Assembly: GCF_003664255.1 (NCBI RefSeq)
Contig: NZ_RCCV01000001.1
Span: 620,001 to 684,000, forward strand
DNA length: 64,000 bases
DNA from: Micromonospora sp. M71_S20
GTDB taxonomy: Bacteria; Actinomycetota; Actinomycetes; Mycobacteriales; Micromonosporaceae
Direction of reading: 5' to 3'
Made by a program: the position numbers and the translations under genes. The notes beneath the pieces were generated by a model. It saw only the letters and a program-made list of their open reading frames with translations, made no database searches and was not told the DNA's origin. How positions within the stretch are numbered: the stretch's first letter is position 1; each line of letters begins with the position of its first letter. Positions 25,425 to 34,454 of the stretch are shown in pieces.

Positions 25425-25430
25425 TAGGCT
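25425..25430 (+). promoter_or_regulatory. Minus-10-like TAGGCT, DUF3000 gene probably leaderless
   Basis: TAGGCT ends 6 nt before ATG 25437 with no ribosome binding site between them. Confidence 0.45.
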
Positions 25431-25436
25431 GCCGGC

Positions 25437-26009
25437 ATGGCCCCCCCGATCGCGCTCCCGGAGACCTTCGCCCGCGCGGTCTCCGGGCTGCGGTCCGCGG
25501 CGCCCCGGTCGGAGATCGTGCTGGAGGAGGTCGGCGCGCCGCAGCGGCTCGCCCCGTACGCCTTCGCGCTCTCCGCCACCGTCCTGCGCGACGGCGAGGA
25601 GGTGGCCTCCGGGCGGCTGATCCTGCTGCACGACCCGGCCGGCCACGAGGCGTGGCAGGGCACCCTGCGGCTGGTCACCTACGTGACGGCGGAGCTGGAG
25701 GTCGACCTGGCCGCCGACCCGCTGCTGCCCGGGGTGGGCTGGACGTGGCTGACCGACGCGCTGGAGGCGCAGGACGCGGAGCACCGGGCGATCGGCGGCA
25801 CCATCACCCAGACCATGTCGACCCGGTTCGGTGACCTGGCCGGGCCGCCCGCCGCCGCCGACATCGAGATCCGCGCCTCCTGGACGCCGGTCGACGACGA
25901 CCTCGCCCCGCACCTGCTGGCCTGGTGCGCGCTGCTGGCCTCGACCGCCGGGCTTCCCCCGCCCGGGGTGACCGCGCTGCCGGAGCGTCGCCCCGCCGGC
26001 GCGGCCTGA
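25437..26009 (+). CDS. DUF3000 family protein
   Basis: A 190-residue actinobacterial protein: the segment [28 protein letters not shown] and the later [35 protein letters not shown] are typical of DUF3000 (compare mycobacterial Rv2680). The function is unknown. The gene keeps its conserved place between the haem genes and RNase D. The start is ATG 25437. Confidence 0.9.
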   Translation: MAPPIALPETFARAVSGLRSAAPRSEIVLEEVGAPQRLAPYAFALSATVLRDGEEVASGRLILLHDPAGHEAWQGTLRLVTYVTAELEVDLAADPLLPGVGWTWLTDALEAQDAEHRAIGGTITQTMSTRFGDLAGPPAAADIEIRASWTPVDDDLAPHLLAWCALLASTAGLPPPGVTALPERRPAGAA

Positions 26010-26026
26010 CCCCGCGACGGGTCACC

Positions 26027-26857
26027 TCACAGGTACTTCTCGGCCTCGTTGCAGACCTTGTCCATGCCCTGGATGGCCTTGTCGTAGGCCGCCTTGTTGC
26101 CGTTCGCCGCCGCCGCGAGGGCGGTGGTGAGCTTGTCGAGGCAGCTGGCGATGACCTTCTTCTGCCGGGCCTGCTCGTCCCGGTCGTTACGGGTGCCGGT
26201 GAGGTCCTGCTCGGTGTCGCCGAGCTTGTCCCGGACCGCCTGGAGGTCGGTCTTGAGCTTCTCGATCTCCTTGCCGTTCGCCGCGATGGTGCCGTCGCGC
26301 TGGCTGACCTCGCTGGCCATCTTCTTCTCGGTCCGGTCCAGCTCGTTGGTGGTCGACACGAACAGGCCGGTCATCACCCCGCCCAGGACGAAGAGGAGCC
26401 CGGCCACGACGGCCAGGATCAGCACCTTGTGGCTCTTGCCGGGGCCGCCCGGCGCGGGGGCGCCGAAGGGCGGGGCGGAGCCGGGCGGGGCGGACAACGG
26501 CTGCCCGTACGCCGGCCCGGAGGCCGGGGGCACGGACATCGGCTGCCCGAAGGCCGGCCCGCCGGAAACCTGGCCGGCGTGCGGCGACGCGCTGCCGGGG
26601 GCGTAGCCGGGCGACGCGCTGCCCGGGGTGTAGCCGGGCGACGCCGGCGGGGCGGACTGGGGGTAGCCGCCGGACGGGGCCGGGTTGTACTGCTGCGGCG
26701 CCGGGGAGTACTGCTGGCCGGCGTCCGGCTGTTCGGGCGTGTACGGGCGCGCGCTGCCGTAGGTGGTGCCGTGCGGGGCGCCGCCCGACGGCGGCTGACC
26801 GGGCGCGGCCGGCGGGTACGGCGGGTAGCCCTCCGGCCCGGTCGGTGGCTGGGACAT
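26027..26857 (-). CDS. Pro/Gly-rich membrane protein with extracytoplasmic coiled coil
   Basis: A 276-residue protein: residues 1-140 are a Pro/Gly/Ser/Tyr-rich, repetitive cytosolic tail, residues about 146-169 a single TM helix (VLILAVVAGLLFVLGGVMTGLFV), then a heptad-rich coiled coil (about 170-235) and a C-terminal helical piece with two Cys (SCLDKL and KVCNEAEKYL). No family was recognised; the tail composition resembles other membrane proteins here (33274, 34455). It lies downstream of a protease on the same strand. The start is ATG 26857. Confidence 0.75.
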   Translation of the reverse strand: MSQPPTGPEGYPPYPPAAPGQPPSGGAPHGTTYGSARPYTPEQPDAGQQYSPAPQQYNPAPSGGYPQSAPPASPGYTPGSASPGYAPGSASPHAGQVSGGPAFGQPMSVPPASGPAYGQPLSAPPGSAPPFGAPAPGGPGKSHKVLILAVVAGLLFVLGGVMTGLFVSTTNELDRTEKKMASEVSQRDGTIAANGKEIEKLKTDLQAVRDKLGDTEQDLTGTRNDRDEQARQKKVIASCLDKLTTALAAAANGNKAAYDKAIQGMDKVCNEAEKYL

Positions 26858-26931
26858 GTCGTTCTTCCTCCACGTGTACTGGTCCGCGCGGCATGCTCCG
26901 CCGGGCCGAGGGGGGTTGGGCGCTGACGGGG

Positions 26932-28161
26932 TCAGCAGATCTTGAAACCGTCGCAGGCGACCTTGATCGGTACGGCGAGACCGATCCCCTCGGCGTTGCG
27001 GGCCTTGGCGGTGGCGATGCCGACGACCTGCTTGCTGCCGTTGATGACCGGGCCGCCCGAGTTGCCGGGGTTGATCGGGGCGTCGAACTGGATGACCGGG
27101 CCCTCGCCGCCGCCGGCCTCGCGGAAGGCGCTCACCACGCCGGTGGTGACGCTGTCCTCCAGGCCGAGCGGCGCGCCGACGACCACGATCTGCTGCCCGG
27201 ACTTCACGGCGGCGGGCGCGGCGACCAGGCCGGTGAACTTGCCGTTGGTCCGCAGGTGGGCGACGTCGTTGGCCTCGTCGACGCGCACGATGGTCGCCGG
27301 GAAGCGCTGGTCGGTGCGCTCCAGGAAGACCTCCCGCTCGCCGGTCTGCCAGAGCGCGTCCACGACGTGGTAGTTGGTGAACAGGTTGGTGCCCCCGCCC
27401 GCGGCCGGCTTGCCGATCGCGAACGCGGTGCCGGTGGAGTTGCCGGCCCGGACCCGGAACACGCTGGGCAGCACGGCGCTGGCCACGGCCTCCGGGTTGA
27501 ACGCGGCGCCGGCCTGCTTCTCCAGCGCCCCCGCCCGGGACTCCAGGCCGTCGAGTCGAGTGCCGTCGGCCGCCTGCGCCGCCGCCATCCTGCTGTCGGT
27601 GTCGCCCAGCCGGTTCGAGAGCCGGTTGATCTGGTACGCCTGCACGCCCGTCACGACGGCCAGCAGGCCGGCGAGCACTAGCGCGGTGATGGTGAGCCCG
27701 CGCCCCTTCGTCGCCGGGGCGGGCCCGGCGGGGTACGGCTGGCCCGGTCCGGCGCCCTGCGGGTGGCCGTGGGCGGGCGGCTGGCCGGGGACGCCCGGCG
27801 GCGTCGAGCCGGACGCGGGGGGCCAGCCGGGCCCCGGGGTGGCACCGGGCGGCGGCGTCGACGGGCCCGGGGCGGTGGACGGCGCGCCGCCGTGCCCCCA
27901 GCCGCCGGCGGCGGGCGTGGCGGCCGGGGCCGGCGCGTTGGCGGGGGCCGCGCCCCACTGGCCCGGCTGCGCCGGCGGCGACCAGGCGGGCCGGGGGGAC
28001 GGGGCGGGCGCGGGCTGCCCGGGGGCGCCCGGCGGCAGGTAGGCGGAACCGGCCGGCTCGATCCGGGGCGGCAGTGGCCCGGGACGGGCCGTCCCCGGCG
28101 GGAACCCGCCGTCGCCCGGTCCCGCCGGGCCCCTGTCCGCCGACCCGTAGCCAGCAGTCAT
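26932..28161 (-). CDS. Membrane-anchored trypsin-like serine protease (no PDZ)
   Basis: The 409-residue protein has a Pro/Gly-rich cytosolic tail (1-150), one TM helix (about 155-177), a short coiled coil, and an S1 protease domain with the triad visible as His in FTNYHVVD, Asp in NDVAHLR and Ser in NPGNSGGPV. It resembles HtrA/MarP-type proteases but ends right after the domain with two Cys (CDGFKIC) and has no PDZ domain. It is likely an extracytoplasmic protease. The start is ATG 28161 with a GGAGGG upstream. Confidence 0.88.
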   Translation of the reverse strand: MTAGYGSADRGPAGPGDGGFPPGTARPGPLPPRIEPAGSAYLPPGAPGQPAPAPSPRPAWSPPAQPGQWGAAPANAPAPAATPAAGGWGHGGAPSTAPGPSTPPPGATPGPGWPPASGSTPPGVPGQPPAHGHPQGAGPGQPYPAGPAPATKGRGLTITALVLAGLLAVVTGVQAYQINRLSNRLGDTDSRMAAAQAADGTRLDGLESRAGALEKQAGAAFNPEAVASAVLPSVFRVRAGNSTGTAFAIGKPAAGGGTNLFTNYHVVDALWQTGEREVFLERTDQRFPATIVRVDEANDVAHLRTNGKFTGLVAAPAAVKSGQQIVVVGAPLGLEDSVTTGVVSAFREAGGGEGPVIQFDAPINPGNSGGPVINGSKQVVGIATAKARNAEGIGLAVPIKVACDGFKIC

Positions 28162-28358
28162 GATCGCCTTGCCCTCCCCGTAGACGCCCCGCTCCGTTCG
28201 CGGGACCCTGATGATGCCGTACCCGCGCAACGGCCCGATGGACCGTACCTGCGTCAACGGGCTTTGTCTTCCCCTATGTCCGGCCTCCGGAAGGACATCC
28301 GGCGGTCGCCCGGCGACACACACCGGACCGGCTTCACCCACCGCGTCGCGTCGCGCAC

Positions 28359-28364
28359 TAGGGT
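28359..28364 (+). promoter_or_regulatory. Minus-10-like TAGGGT, rnd probably leaderless
   Basis: TAGGGT ends 6 nt before GTG 28371; no ribosome binding site is present. Confidence 0.5.
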
Positions 28365-28370
28365 TGTCAG

Positions 28371-29699
28371 GTGACCGACGAACCACCCCTGCGCCGTCGG
28401 CCCGCCGAAAGCCGTACGGGAAACGATGCGCACCACCCGCCGTCGGCCCGCCCGGAGCCGGAGGCCGCGGGGACCGAACCGACCGCCGACGGGCCCGTTC
28501 CGCTGACCGCCCCGCGCGAGGGCACACCCCAGCCGGCGGCCACGCCCGGCGAGCTGGCCGACGTCTTGGCCCGCTTCGCCGCAGGCACCGGCCCCGTCGC
28601 CCTCGACGCCGAGCGCGCCTCGGGCTACCGCTACAGCCAGCGGGCCTACCTGGTGCAGCTGCGCCGGGCCGGTTCCGGCACGGCGCTGATCGACCCGCTG
28701 CCGCTGCCCGACCTGAGCGCCCTCGACATGGTGATCGGCGAGGCCGAGTGGGTGCTGCACGCCGCCAGCCAGGACCTGCCCTGCCTGGCCGAGCTGGGTC
28801 TGCGCCCGCGCCGGCTGTTCGACACCGAACTGGCCGCCCGGCTGGCCGGATTCGAGCGGGTCGGCCTGGCCGCGCTGACCGAGCAGCTACTCGGCTACAG
28901 CCTGGAGAAGCACCACTCGGCGGCCGACTGGTCGAGCCGCCCGCTGCCGGAGTCCTGGCTGACCTACGCCGCGCTCGACGTGGAGATGCTGGTCGACCTG
29001 CGCGACGCGCTCGACGAGGAGCTGACCCGGCAGGGCAAGTCCGCGTGGGCGGCGGAGGAGTTCGCCGCGCTGGTCCGCACCGGCGCCCGGCCGCCGAAGG
29101 CGCGTGCGGAGCCGTGGCGCCGCACGTCCGGCATCCACCGGGTGCGCGGGGCGCGGGCCCAGGCCCGCGTCCGTTCCCTCTGGTACGCGCGGGACCAGAT
29201 CGCCGCCCGGCGGGACGCCGCCCCGGGGCGGGTGCTGCCGGACTCGGCCATCGTCGCGGCGGCGGAGCTGGATCCGAAGGACGAGAAGACCCTGCTCACC
29301 CTGCCCGGCTTCGGTGGCCGCTCGGTGCGCCGGCTGGCCCGTACCTGGCTGGCCGCGCTCGACGACGCGCGGCAGCTGCCCGAGGACGCGCTGCCGGTCG
29401 CCCCGACGGTCGAGGGTCCTCCGCCGCCGCACCGCTGGGCGGAACGGGACCCGGTGGCGGCGGCCCGGCTGGCCCGCTGCCGGGAGGCGGTGGTCCGCAT
29501 CGCCGGCGCGCACCAGCTGCCGCCGGAGAACCTGATCGCCCCCGACTCGATCCGCCGGCTGGCCTGGGTCCCTCCGGAGGAGGTCACGGAGGCGGCCGTC
29601 GCGGAGACCCTCCGGGGCTTCAACGCCCGCGAGTGGCAGATCACCCTGCTCCTTCCCGACCTCACGGAGGCCCTCACCGATCCAGCCCCCGCCCCCTGA
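28371..29699 (+). CDS. rnd: Ribonuclease D-like 3'-5' exoribonuclease with HRDC domain
   Basis: The 442-residue protein has a disordered N-terminus (1-55), then a DEDD exonuclease domain: DAERASGYRY (Exo I, DxE), the ASQDLPCL segment with the Exo II Asp, and YAALDVEMLVDL (Exo III Asp). An HRDC domain follows (WYARDQIAARRDAAPGRVLPDSAI) and a C-terminal second HRDC-like region. It probably trims structured RNA 3' ends. It is divergent from the protease gene and upstream of fadA. Confidence 0.92.
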   Translation: MTDEPPLRRRPAESRTGNDAHHPPSARPEPEAAGTEPTADGPVPLTAPREGTPQPAATPGELADVLARFAAGTGPVALDAERASGYRYSQRAYLVQLRRAGSGTALIDPLPLPDLSALDMVIGEAEWVLHAASQDLPCLAELGLRPRRLFDTELAARLAGFERVGLAALTEQLLGYSLEKHHSAADWSSRPLPESWLTYAALDVEMLVDLRDALDEELTRQGKSAWAAEEFAALVRTGARPPKARAEPWRRTSGIHRVRGARAQARVRSLWYARDQIAARRDAAPGRVLPDSAIVAAAELDPKDEKTLLTLPGFGGRSVRRLARTWLAALDDARQLPEDALPVAPTVEGPPPPHRWAERDPVAAARLARCREAVVRIAGAHQLPPENLIAPDSIRRLAWVPPEEVTEAAVAETLRGFNAREWQITLLLPDLTEALTDPAPAP

Positions 29700-29744
29700 C
29701 CCGGCGGTGTGGGGTGGGCCACACGGGGGCGGGTGCCAGCGATG

Positions 29745-29760
29745 GTTACTGGCGAGTAGC
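29745..29760 (+). promoter_or_regulatory. Candidate operator upstream of fadAB
   Basis: GTTACTGGCGAGTAGC is an imperfect 16-base dyad (arms GTTACT/AGTAGC with 5 of 6 pairs) about 95 bases before fadA. Such short dyads commonly bind TetR-family lipid regulators; the regulator is not identified here. Confidence 0.4.
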
Positions 29761-29854
29761 ATCCGGAGGAACACGCCCGTGCCGGCGACCTTCGTCCGGT
29801 CCGTAGTGCCGCCTGCCGGCGCCGAGGCCGGGTCAGGTCGAAGAGGAGGCTCAA

Positions 29855-31048
29855 GTGCCCCGTGAAGTTCGGGATGTCGTCTTCGTCGACGGCGTCCGTA
29901 CCCCGTTCGGCAAGGCGGGTGGCATGTACGCCAACACCCGCGCCGACGACCTGGTGATCCGCTGCATCCGCGAGCTGCTGCGTCGTAACCCGCAGCTGCC
30001 GCCGGAGCGGGTCGAGGAGGTCGCCATCGCCGCCACCACCCAGATCGGCGACCAGGGCCTGACCATCGGCCGGACCGCCGCCCTGCTGGCGGGCCTGCCC
30101 AAGACCGTCCCCGGCTTCGCGATCGACCGGATGTGCGCCGGCGCCATGACCGCGGTGACCACCGTCGCCAGCGGCATCGCCATGGGCGCCTACGACGTCG
30201 CCATCGCCGGCGGTGTCGAGCACATGGGCCGCCACCCGATGGGCGAGGGCGTCGACCCCAACCCGCGGATCGTCGCCGAGAAGCTGGTCGACCCGTCCGC
30301 GCTGGTCATGGGCGCGACCGCGGAGAACCTGCACGACCGGGTCCCGCACATCACCAAGGAGCGCACCGACGCGTTCGCGCTCGCGTCGCAGCAGAAGACC
30401 GCCAAGGCGTACGCCAACGGCAAGCTCCAGGACGACCTGGTGTCCGTGGCGGTCCGCGACGAGGAGAACGCCTGGGGCATGGCCACGGTCGACGAGGCCC
30501 CCCGGGACACCTCGCTGGAGAAGCTCGCCACCCTGAAGACCCCGTTCCGCCCGCACGGCAAGGTCACCGCGGGCAACGCGGCCGGCCTGAACGACGGCGC
30601 CACCGCCAGCCTGCTCGCCTCCGAGGACGTCGCCCGCGAGCTGGGCCTGCCGGTCGCCATGCGGCTGGTGTCGTTCGGCTTCGTCGGCGTCGAGCCCGAG
30701 GTGATGGGCGTCGGCCCGATCCCGTCGACCGAGAAGGCGCTGCGCCTCGCCGGCCTGACCATCGACGACATCGGCCTGTTCGAGCTGAACGAGGCGTTCG
30801 CCGTGCAGGTGCTCGCCTTCCTCGACCACTTCGGCATCGCCGACGACGACCCGCGGGTCAACCCGTGGGGCGGCGCGATCGCCATCGGTCACCCGCTGGC
30901 CTCCTCGGGCGTCCGGCTGATGACCCAGCTGGCCCGGCAGTTCGCCGAGCACCCCGAGGTCCGCTACGGCGTCACCGCCATGTGCATCGGCATCGGCATG
31001 GGCGGCACGGTCATCTGGGAGAACCCGCACTGGGAGGGAGACAAGTGA
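29855..31048 (+). CDS. fadA: Acetyl-CoA acyltransferase (thiolase)
   Basis: A 397-residue thiolase, the last step of fatty acid beta-oxidation. The nucleophilic Cys94 is in IDRMCAGAM, the His in AIAIGHPLASSG and the second Cys in AMCIGIGMGG. AGAGGAGG lies 6 nt before GTG 29855. The stop overlaps the fadB start (GTGA at 31045-31048), so the two subunits are translationally coupled, as in trifunctional complexes. Confidence 0.95.
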   Translation: MPREVRDVVFVDGVRTPFGKAGGMYANTRADDLVIRCIRELLRRNPQLPPERVEEVAIAATTQIGDQGLTIGRTAALLAGLPKTVPGFAIDRMCAGAMTAVTTVASGIAMGAYDVAIAGGVEHMGRHPMGEGVDPNPRIVAEKLVDPSALVMGATAENLHDRVPHITKERTDAFALASQQKTAKAYANGKLQDDLVSVAVRDEENAWGMATVDEAPRDTSLEKLATLKTPFRPHGKVTAGNAAGLNDGATASLLASEDVARELGLPVAMRLVSFGFVGVEPEVMGVGPIPSTEKALRLAGLTIDDIGLFELNEAFAVQVLAFLDHFGIADDDPRVNPWGGAIAIGHPLASSGVRLMTQLARQFAEHPEVRYGVTAMCIGIGMGGTVIWENPHWEGDK

Positions 31049-33114
31049 GCGCGCTCGCCGCACCGAACGAGGTCGTCACCAGGGCGCTGCTGCGCCAGGT
31101 GAACGTACCGGGGCTGGACCGGCCGGCCGCCCTGATCACCCTGGACAACGGCTTCGACCACACCAAGCCCAACAGCTTCGGCCCGGGCGGCCTGACCAGC
31201 CTGGACGAGGCGATCACCGCCGCGCTGGCGGCCGACCCGGCCTTCGTCGCGGTCACCGGCAAGCCGTACGTCTTCTGCGTGGGCGCGGACATCACCAGCC
31301 TCCCGCAGCTCGCCGACCGCGAGCAGGCGCTGGAGATCGGGCGGCTCGGCCACCGGGTCTTCGCCCGGCTCAAGGACAGCGAGGTCCCGACCTTCGCCTT
31401 CGTCAACGGCGCGGCGATGGGCGGCGGCCTGGAGTTGGCGCTGCACTGCCACTACCGGACGCTCTCCGGCGGCGCGGCGGCGCTGGCGCTGCCCGAGGTC
31501 TTCCTCGGCCTGGTCCCCGGCTGGGGCGGCACCCAGCTGCTGCCGAACCTGATCGGCATCCCGGCGGCGACCCAGGTGATCATCCAGAACCCGCTCATGC
31601 AGAACAAGATGCTCAAGCCGAAGCAGGCCGCCGAGATGGGCATCGCGGACGTGCTGCTGGAGCCGGCGGACTTCCTGGAGCGGTCCCTGGAGTGGGCCGC
31701 CGGCGTCGTCCGGGGCGAGGTCACCGTGACCCGGCCCGAGGTCGACAAGGACATGTGGGCGGGCGTGCTCTACTTCGCCCGGCAGACCCTCGATGCGCGG
31801 CTGCACGGCGCGGTTCCGGCCGCGTACAAGGCGCTGGACCTGCTGGAGACCGCGAAGGACGCCGACTTCGCCACCGGCACCGCCGCCGAGGACGAGGCCC
31901 TCGCCGACCTGGTCTTCTCCGAGGAGCTGCGCAGCGGCCTCTACGCGTTCGACCTGGCGCAGCGGCGGGCCAAGCGCCCGGCCGGCGCGCCGGACAAGGG
32001 GCTGGCCCGCACGGTCACCAAGGTGGGCATCGTCGGCGCCGGCCTGATGGCCAGCCAGCTCGCCCTGCTCTTCGCCCGCCGCCTCCAGGTGCCGGTCGTC
32101 ATGACCGACCTGGACCAGGCCCGGGTGGACAAGGGCGTCGGCTACGTGCACACCCAGATCGAGAAGGCCGTCAGCAAGGGCCGCATGGACAAGGGCACGG
32201 CCGCCAAGCTGTACGGCCTGGTCAGCGGCTCGGTCGACAAGGGCGTCTTCGCCGACGCCGACTTCGTCATCGAGGCCGTCTTCGAGGACCTGGCCGTCAA
32301 GAAGCAGGTCTGGGCCGAGCTGGAGAAGATCGTCAAGCCGGAGGCAGTGCTGGCGACCAACACCTCCAGCCTGTCGATCACGGCGATGGCCGAGGAGCTG
32401 GAGCACCCCGAGCGGGTGGTCGGCTTCCACTTCTTCAACCCCGTCGCGGTGCTGCCGCTGCTGGAGATCGTCCGGGGCGAGCGGACGGACGACGCCACGC
32501 TCGCCACCGCGTTCGCGGTCGGCAAGCAGCTGAAGAAGTCCTCCGTGCTGGTCTCCGACGCCCCGGCGTTCGTGGTCAACCGGCTGCTCACCCGCTTCCT
32601 CGGCACCGTCTTCGCCGCCGTCGACGCGGGCACCCCGCTGGACGTGGCCAACAGCGCGCTGGACCCGCTGGGCCTGCCGATGCGCCCGCTCGCCCTGCTC
32701 CAGCTCGTCGGGCCGGCCGTCGCGTACCACGTGGGCGGCACCCTGCACGCCGCGTTCCCGGACCGCTTCGGCGTCAGCGAGAACCTCAAGCGGATCGCCG
32801 ACTCCGGGCAGCCGATCGTCGTCGACGACCAGATCAACGACGAGGTGGCCAAGCTGCTCGTGGTCGGCGACCGGCCGCTCACCGCCGAGCAGGTGCGCCA
32901 GAACGCGCTCGACGCGCTGGCGCAGGAGATCCGGCTCATGCTCGACGAGGGCGTCGTCGCCGAGGCGCAGGACATCGACCTGTGCATGATCCTCGGTGCG
33001 GGCTGGCCGTTCCACCTGGGCGGCATCACGCCGTACCTGGACCGGACCGGCACCTCGGAGCGGGTCACCGGCCGGCGGTTCCTGCCGCACGGGGTGGCCA
33101 GCCTGCCCGCCTGA
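31045..33114 (+). CDS. fadB: Fatty acid oxidation complex alpha subunit (enoyl-CoA hydratase / 3-hydroxyacyl-CoA dehydrogenase)
   Basis: A 689-residue bifunctional enzyme. The N-terminal crotonase domain shows VFCVGADITSL, FVNGAAMGGGLELAL (oxyanion hole) and ALPEVFLGLVPGWGGTQLLP with the catalytic Glu. The dehydrogenase domain starts VGIVGAGLMASQLALLFARR (NAD binding) and contains FHFFNPVAVLPLLEIV with the catalytic His. The second glycine of GxGxxG is present but Met-Ala replaces the usual Met-Gly. It pairs with FadA. The start is GTG 31045, overlapping the fadA stop. Confidence 0.95.
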   Translation: MSALAAPNEVVTRALLRQVNVPGLDRPAALITLDNGFDHTKPNSFGPGGLTSLDEAITAALAADPAFVAVTGKPYVFCVGADITSLPQLADREQALEIGRLGHRVFARLKDSEVPTFAFVNGAAMGGGLELALHCHYRTLSGGAAALALPEVFLGLVPGWGGTQLLPNLIGIPAATQVIIQNPLMQNKMLKPKQAAEMGIADVLLEPADFLERSLEWAAGVVRGEVTVTRPEVDKDMWAGVLYFARQTLDARLHGAVPAAYKALDLLETAKDADFATGTAAEDEALADLVFSEELRSGLYAFDLAQRRAKRPAGAPDKGLARTVTKVGIVGAGLMASQLALLFARRLQVPVVMTDLDQARVDKGVGYVHTQIEKAVSKGRMDKGTAAKLYGLVSGSVDKGVFADADFVIEAVFEDLAVKKQVWAELEKIVKPEAVLATNTSSLSITAMAEELEHPERVVGFHFFNPVAVLPLLEIVRGERTDDATLATAFAVGKQLKKSSVLVSDAPAFVVNRLLTRFLGTVFAAVDAGTPLDVANSALDPLGLPMRPLALLQLVGPAVAYHVGGTLHAAFPDRFGVSENLKRIADSGQPIVVDDQINDEVAKLLVVGDRPLTAEQVRQNALDALAQEIRLMLDEGVVAEAQDIDLCMILGAGWPFHLGGITPYLDRTGTSERVTGRRFLPHGVASLPA

Positions 33115-33134
33115 TCCACACCGCCCCCCGCGTT

Positions 33135-33178
33135 CGCGGTGGTTGCCCCGTCCAGCTTGGATGGAGGTGGCCACCGCG
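33135..33178. terminator. Stem-loop downstream of fadB
   Basis: CGCGGTGG (33135-33142) and CCACCGCG (33171-33178) are complementary across a 28-base loop, starting 21 bases after the fadB stop. It is weak, but it is the only candidate in this gap. Confidence 0.3.
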
Positions 33179-33273
33179 TTCGTCGTTGCGGCCGATACGG
33201 TCGGGGTCGGGACAGCGGTACCGTGCCGTGGCTGGCTACGATCACCCGTTCGCACCCTCGCCTGGAGCTGATC

Positions 33274-34353
33274 ATGTCCCAACCGCCGGTCGATCCCTGG
33301 TCCGGGCAGCCGGAGCACGACACGCACTACGACTTCCCCCCGCCGCGGCCGGACGGCTACCCGGCACCGCCCGCCGACGGCTGGGGAACTCCGGCGGGCG
33401 GGCAGCCCCCGGCAGGCGGCGGCTGGCCCACCACGCCGCACCCCGGCCCCCAGCAGGCCCAGCCTTACCCCGGCCCCACGTCGGCTCAGCCGTATCCCGG
33501 GCCGACTTCGGCCCAGCCGTACCCCGGGCCGACTTCGGCTCAGCCGCACCCCGGGCCCACGTCGGGCCAGCCGTACCCCACCCAGCCCTACGGCGGCTAT
33601 CCCGTCACGCCGCAGGGCGGGTTCCCCACCAGCCCGTACGCCGGCTACCCGCCGTCCCCTGCCGGCGCGGGCCGGCCGGCGAGGCCCCACCAGCTGGTGC
33701 TGACCCTGGGCCTGGTCGGGCTGCTGGTGCTCTGCCTCGGCGGGGGCGGCATCGCCTACCTCGCCTACGAAGGCGACCAGGGCGCCGACCCTCGGCCCAC
33801 CCCGACCGCGTCCCCGACCGGGGCGGCGTCGAGCGCCACGCCGAGCGCCCCCACGTCGTCCGAGCCCGCCCCGTCGCCGGAGTCCAGCGACGCCCCGCAG
33901 ATCCGGGTCGTCACGCCGGAGAGCCTCGGCGGCCGCACGAAGAGCACCGAGCCGACCCTGCGCAAGGCCGCCGACGACATGGTCCGCGAGCTGCGGTCCT
34001 CGGTGCGCGGCGAGACCGGCGTCGCCGGCGCCTTCTACGGCAGCGCGGAGGAGCGGAACATGGTCATGGTGATCGCCGCCTCCTCCTTCGTGCTCAACCC
34101 GGAAGGGGAGCTCGACGACGCGTTCAAGGGCATCTCGAAGGATCTGGCGGTCAAGCGGCTGACCGCGATCGCCCCCGGACCGCAGGGCGGCCTGGCCAAG
34201 TGCGGCGACGGCGAGTCCGCCGGCGTGCCGCTGGGCGTCTGCGCGTGGGCCGACCACGGCAGCGTCGGGCTCATCGTGATGTTCTTCTCCTCGTCGGCAG
34301 CCGCGGCGGCGGAGTTCGTCGCCATCCGCGGCCAGATCGAGCAGAAGTACTGA
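33274..34353 (+). CDS. Pro-rich single-pass membrane protein (paralogue A)
   Basis: A 359-residue protein: the cytosolic N-terminus is rich in Pro/Gly/Tyr with repeats of PYPGPTSAQ (residues about 60-100), then one TM helix (about 148-168, LVLTLGLVGLLVLCLGGGGIA), a Pro/Thr/Ser linker, and a C-terminal extracytoplasmic domain with a conserved pair of Cys (AKCGDGESAGVPLGVCAW). The domain starts IRVVTPESLGGR and ends IRGQIEQKY. The next gene encodes a close paralogue. The function is unknown. The start is ATG 33274. Confidence 0.8.
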   Translation: MSQPPVDPWSGQPEHDTHYDFPPPRPDGYPAPPADGWGTPAGGQPPAGGGWPTTPHPGPQQAQPYPGPTSAQPYPGPTSAQPYPGPTSAQPHPGPTSGQPYPTQPYGGYPVTPQGGFPTSPYAGYPPSPAGAGRPARPHQLVLTLGLVGLLVLCLGGGGIAYLAYEGDQGADPRPTPTASPTGAASSATPSAPTSSEPAPSPESSDAPQIRVVTPESLGGRTKSTEPTLRKAADDMVRELRSSVRGETGVAGAFYGSAEERNMVMVIAASSFVLNPEGELDDAFKGISKDLAVKRLTAIAPGPQGGLAKCGDGESAGVPLGVCAWADHGSVGLIVMFFSSSAAAAAEFVAIRGQIEQKY

Positions 34354-34454
34354 CCGGCATCCGTCCGGTGCGCGCCGCCGCCCACAGTGGACGCGGGGCG
34401 TCGGGCGGGGCCGCACGGACCACCAATCCCCTCGCGCAGACCCGGAGCTGACCG

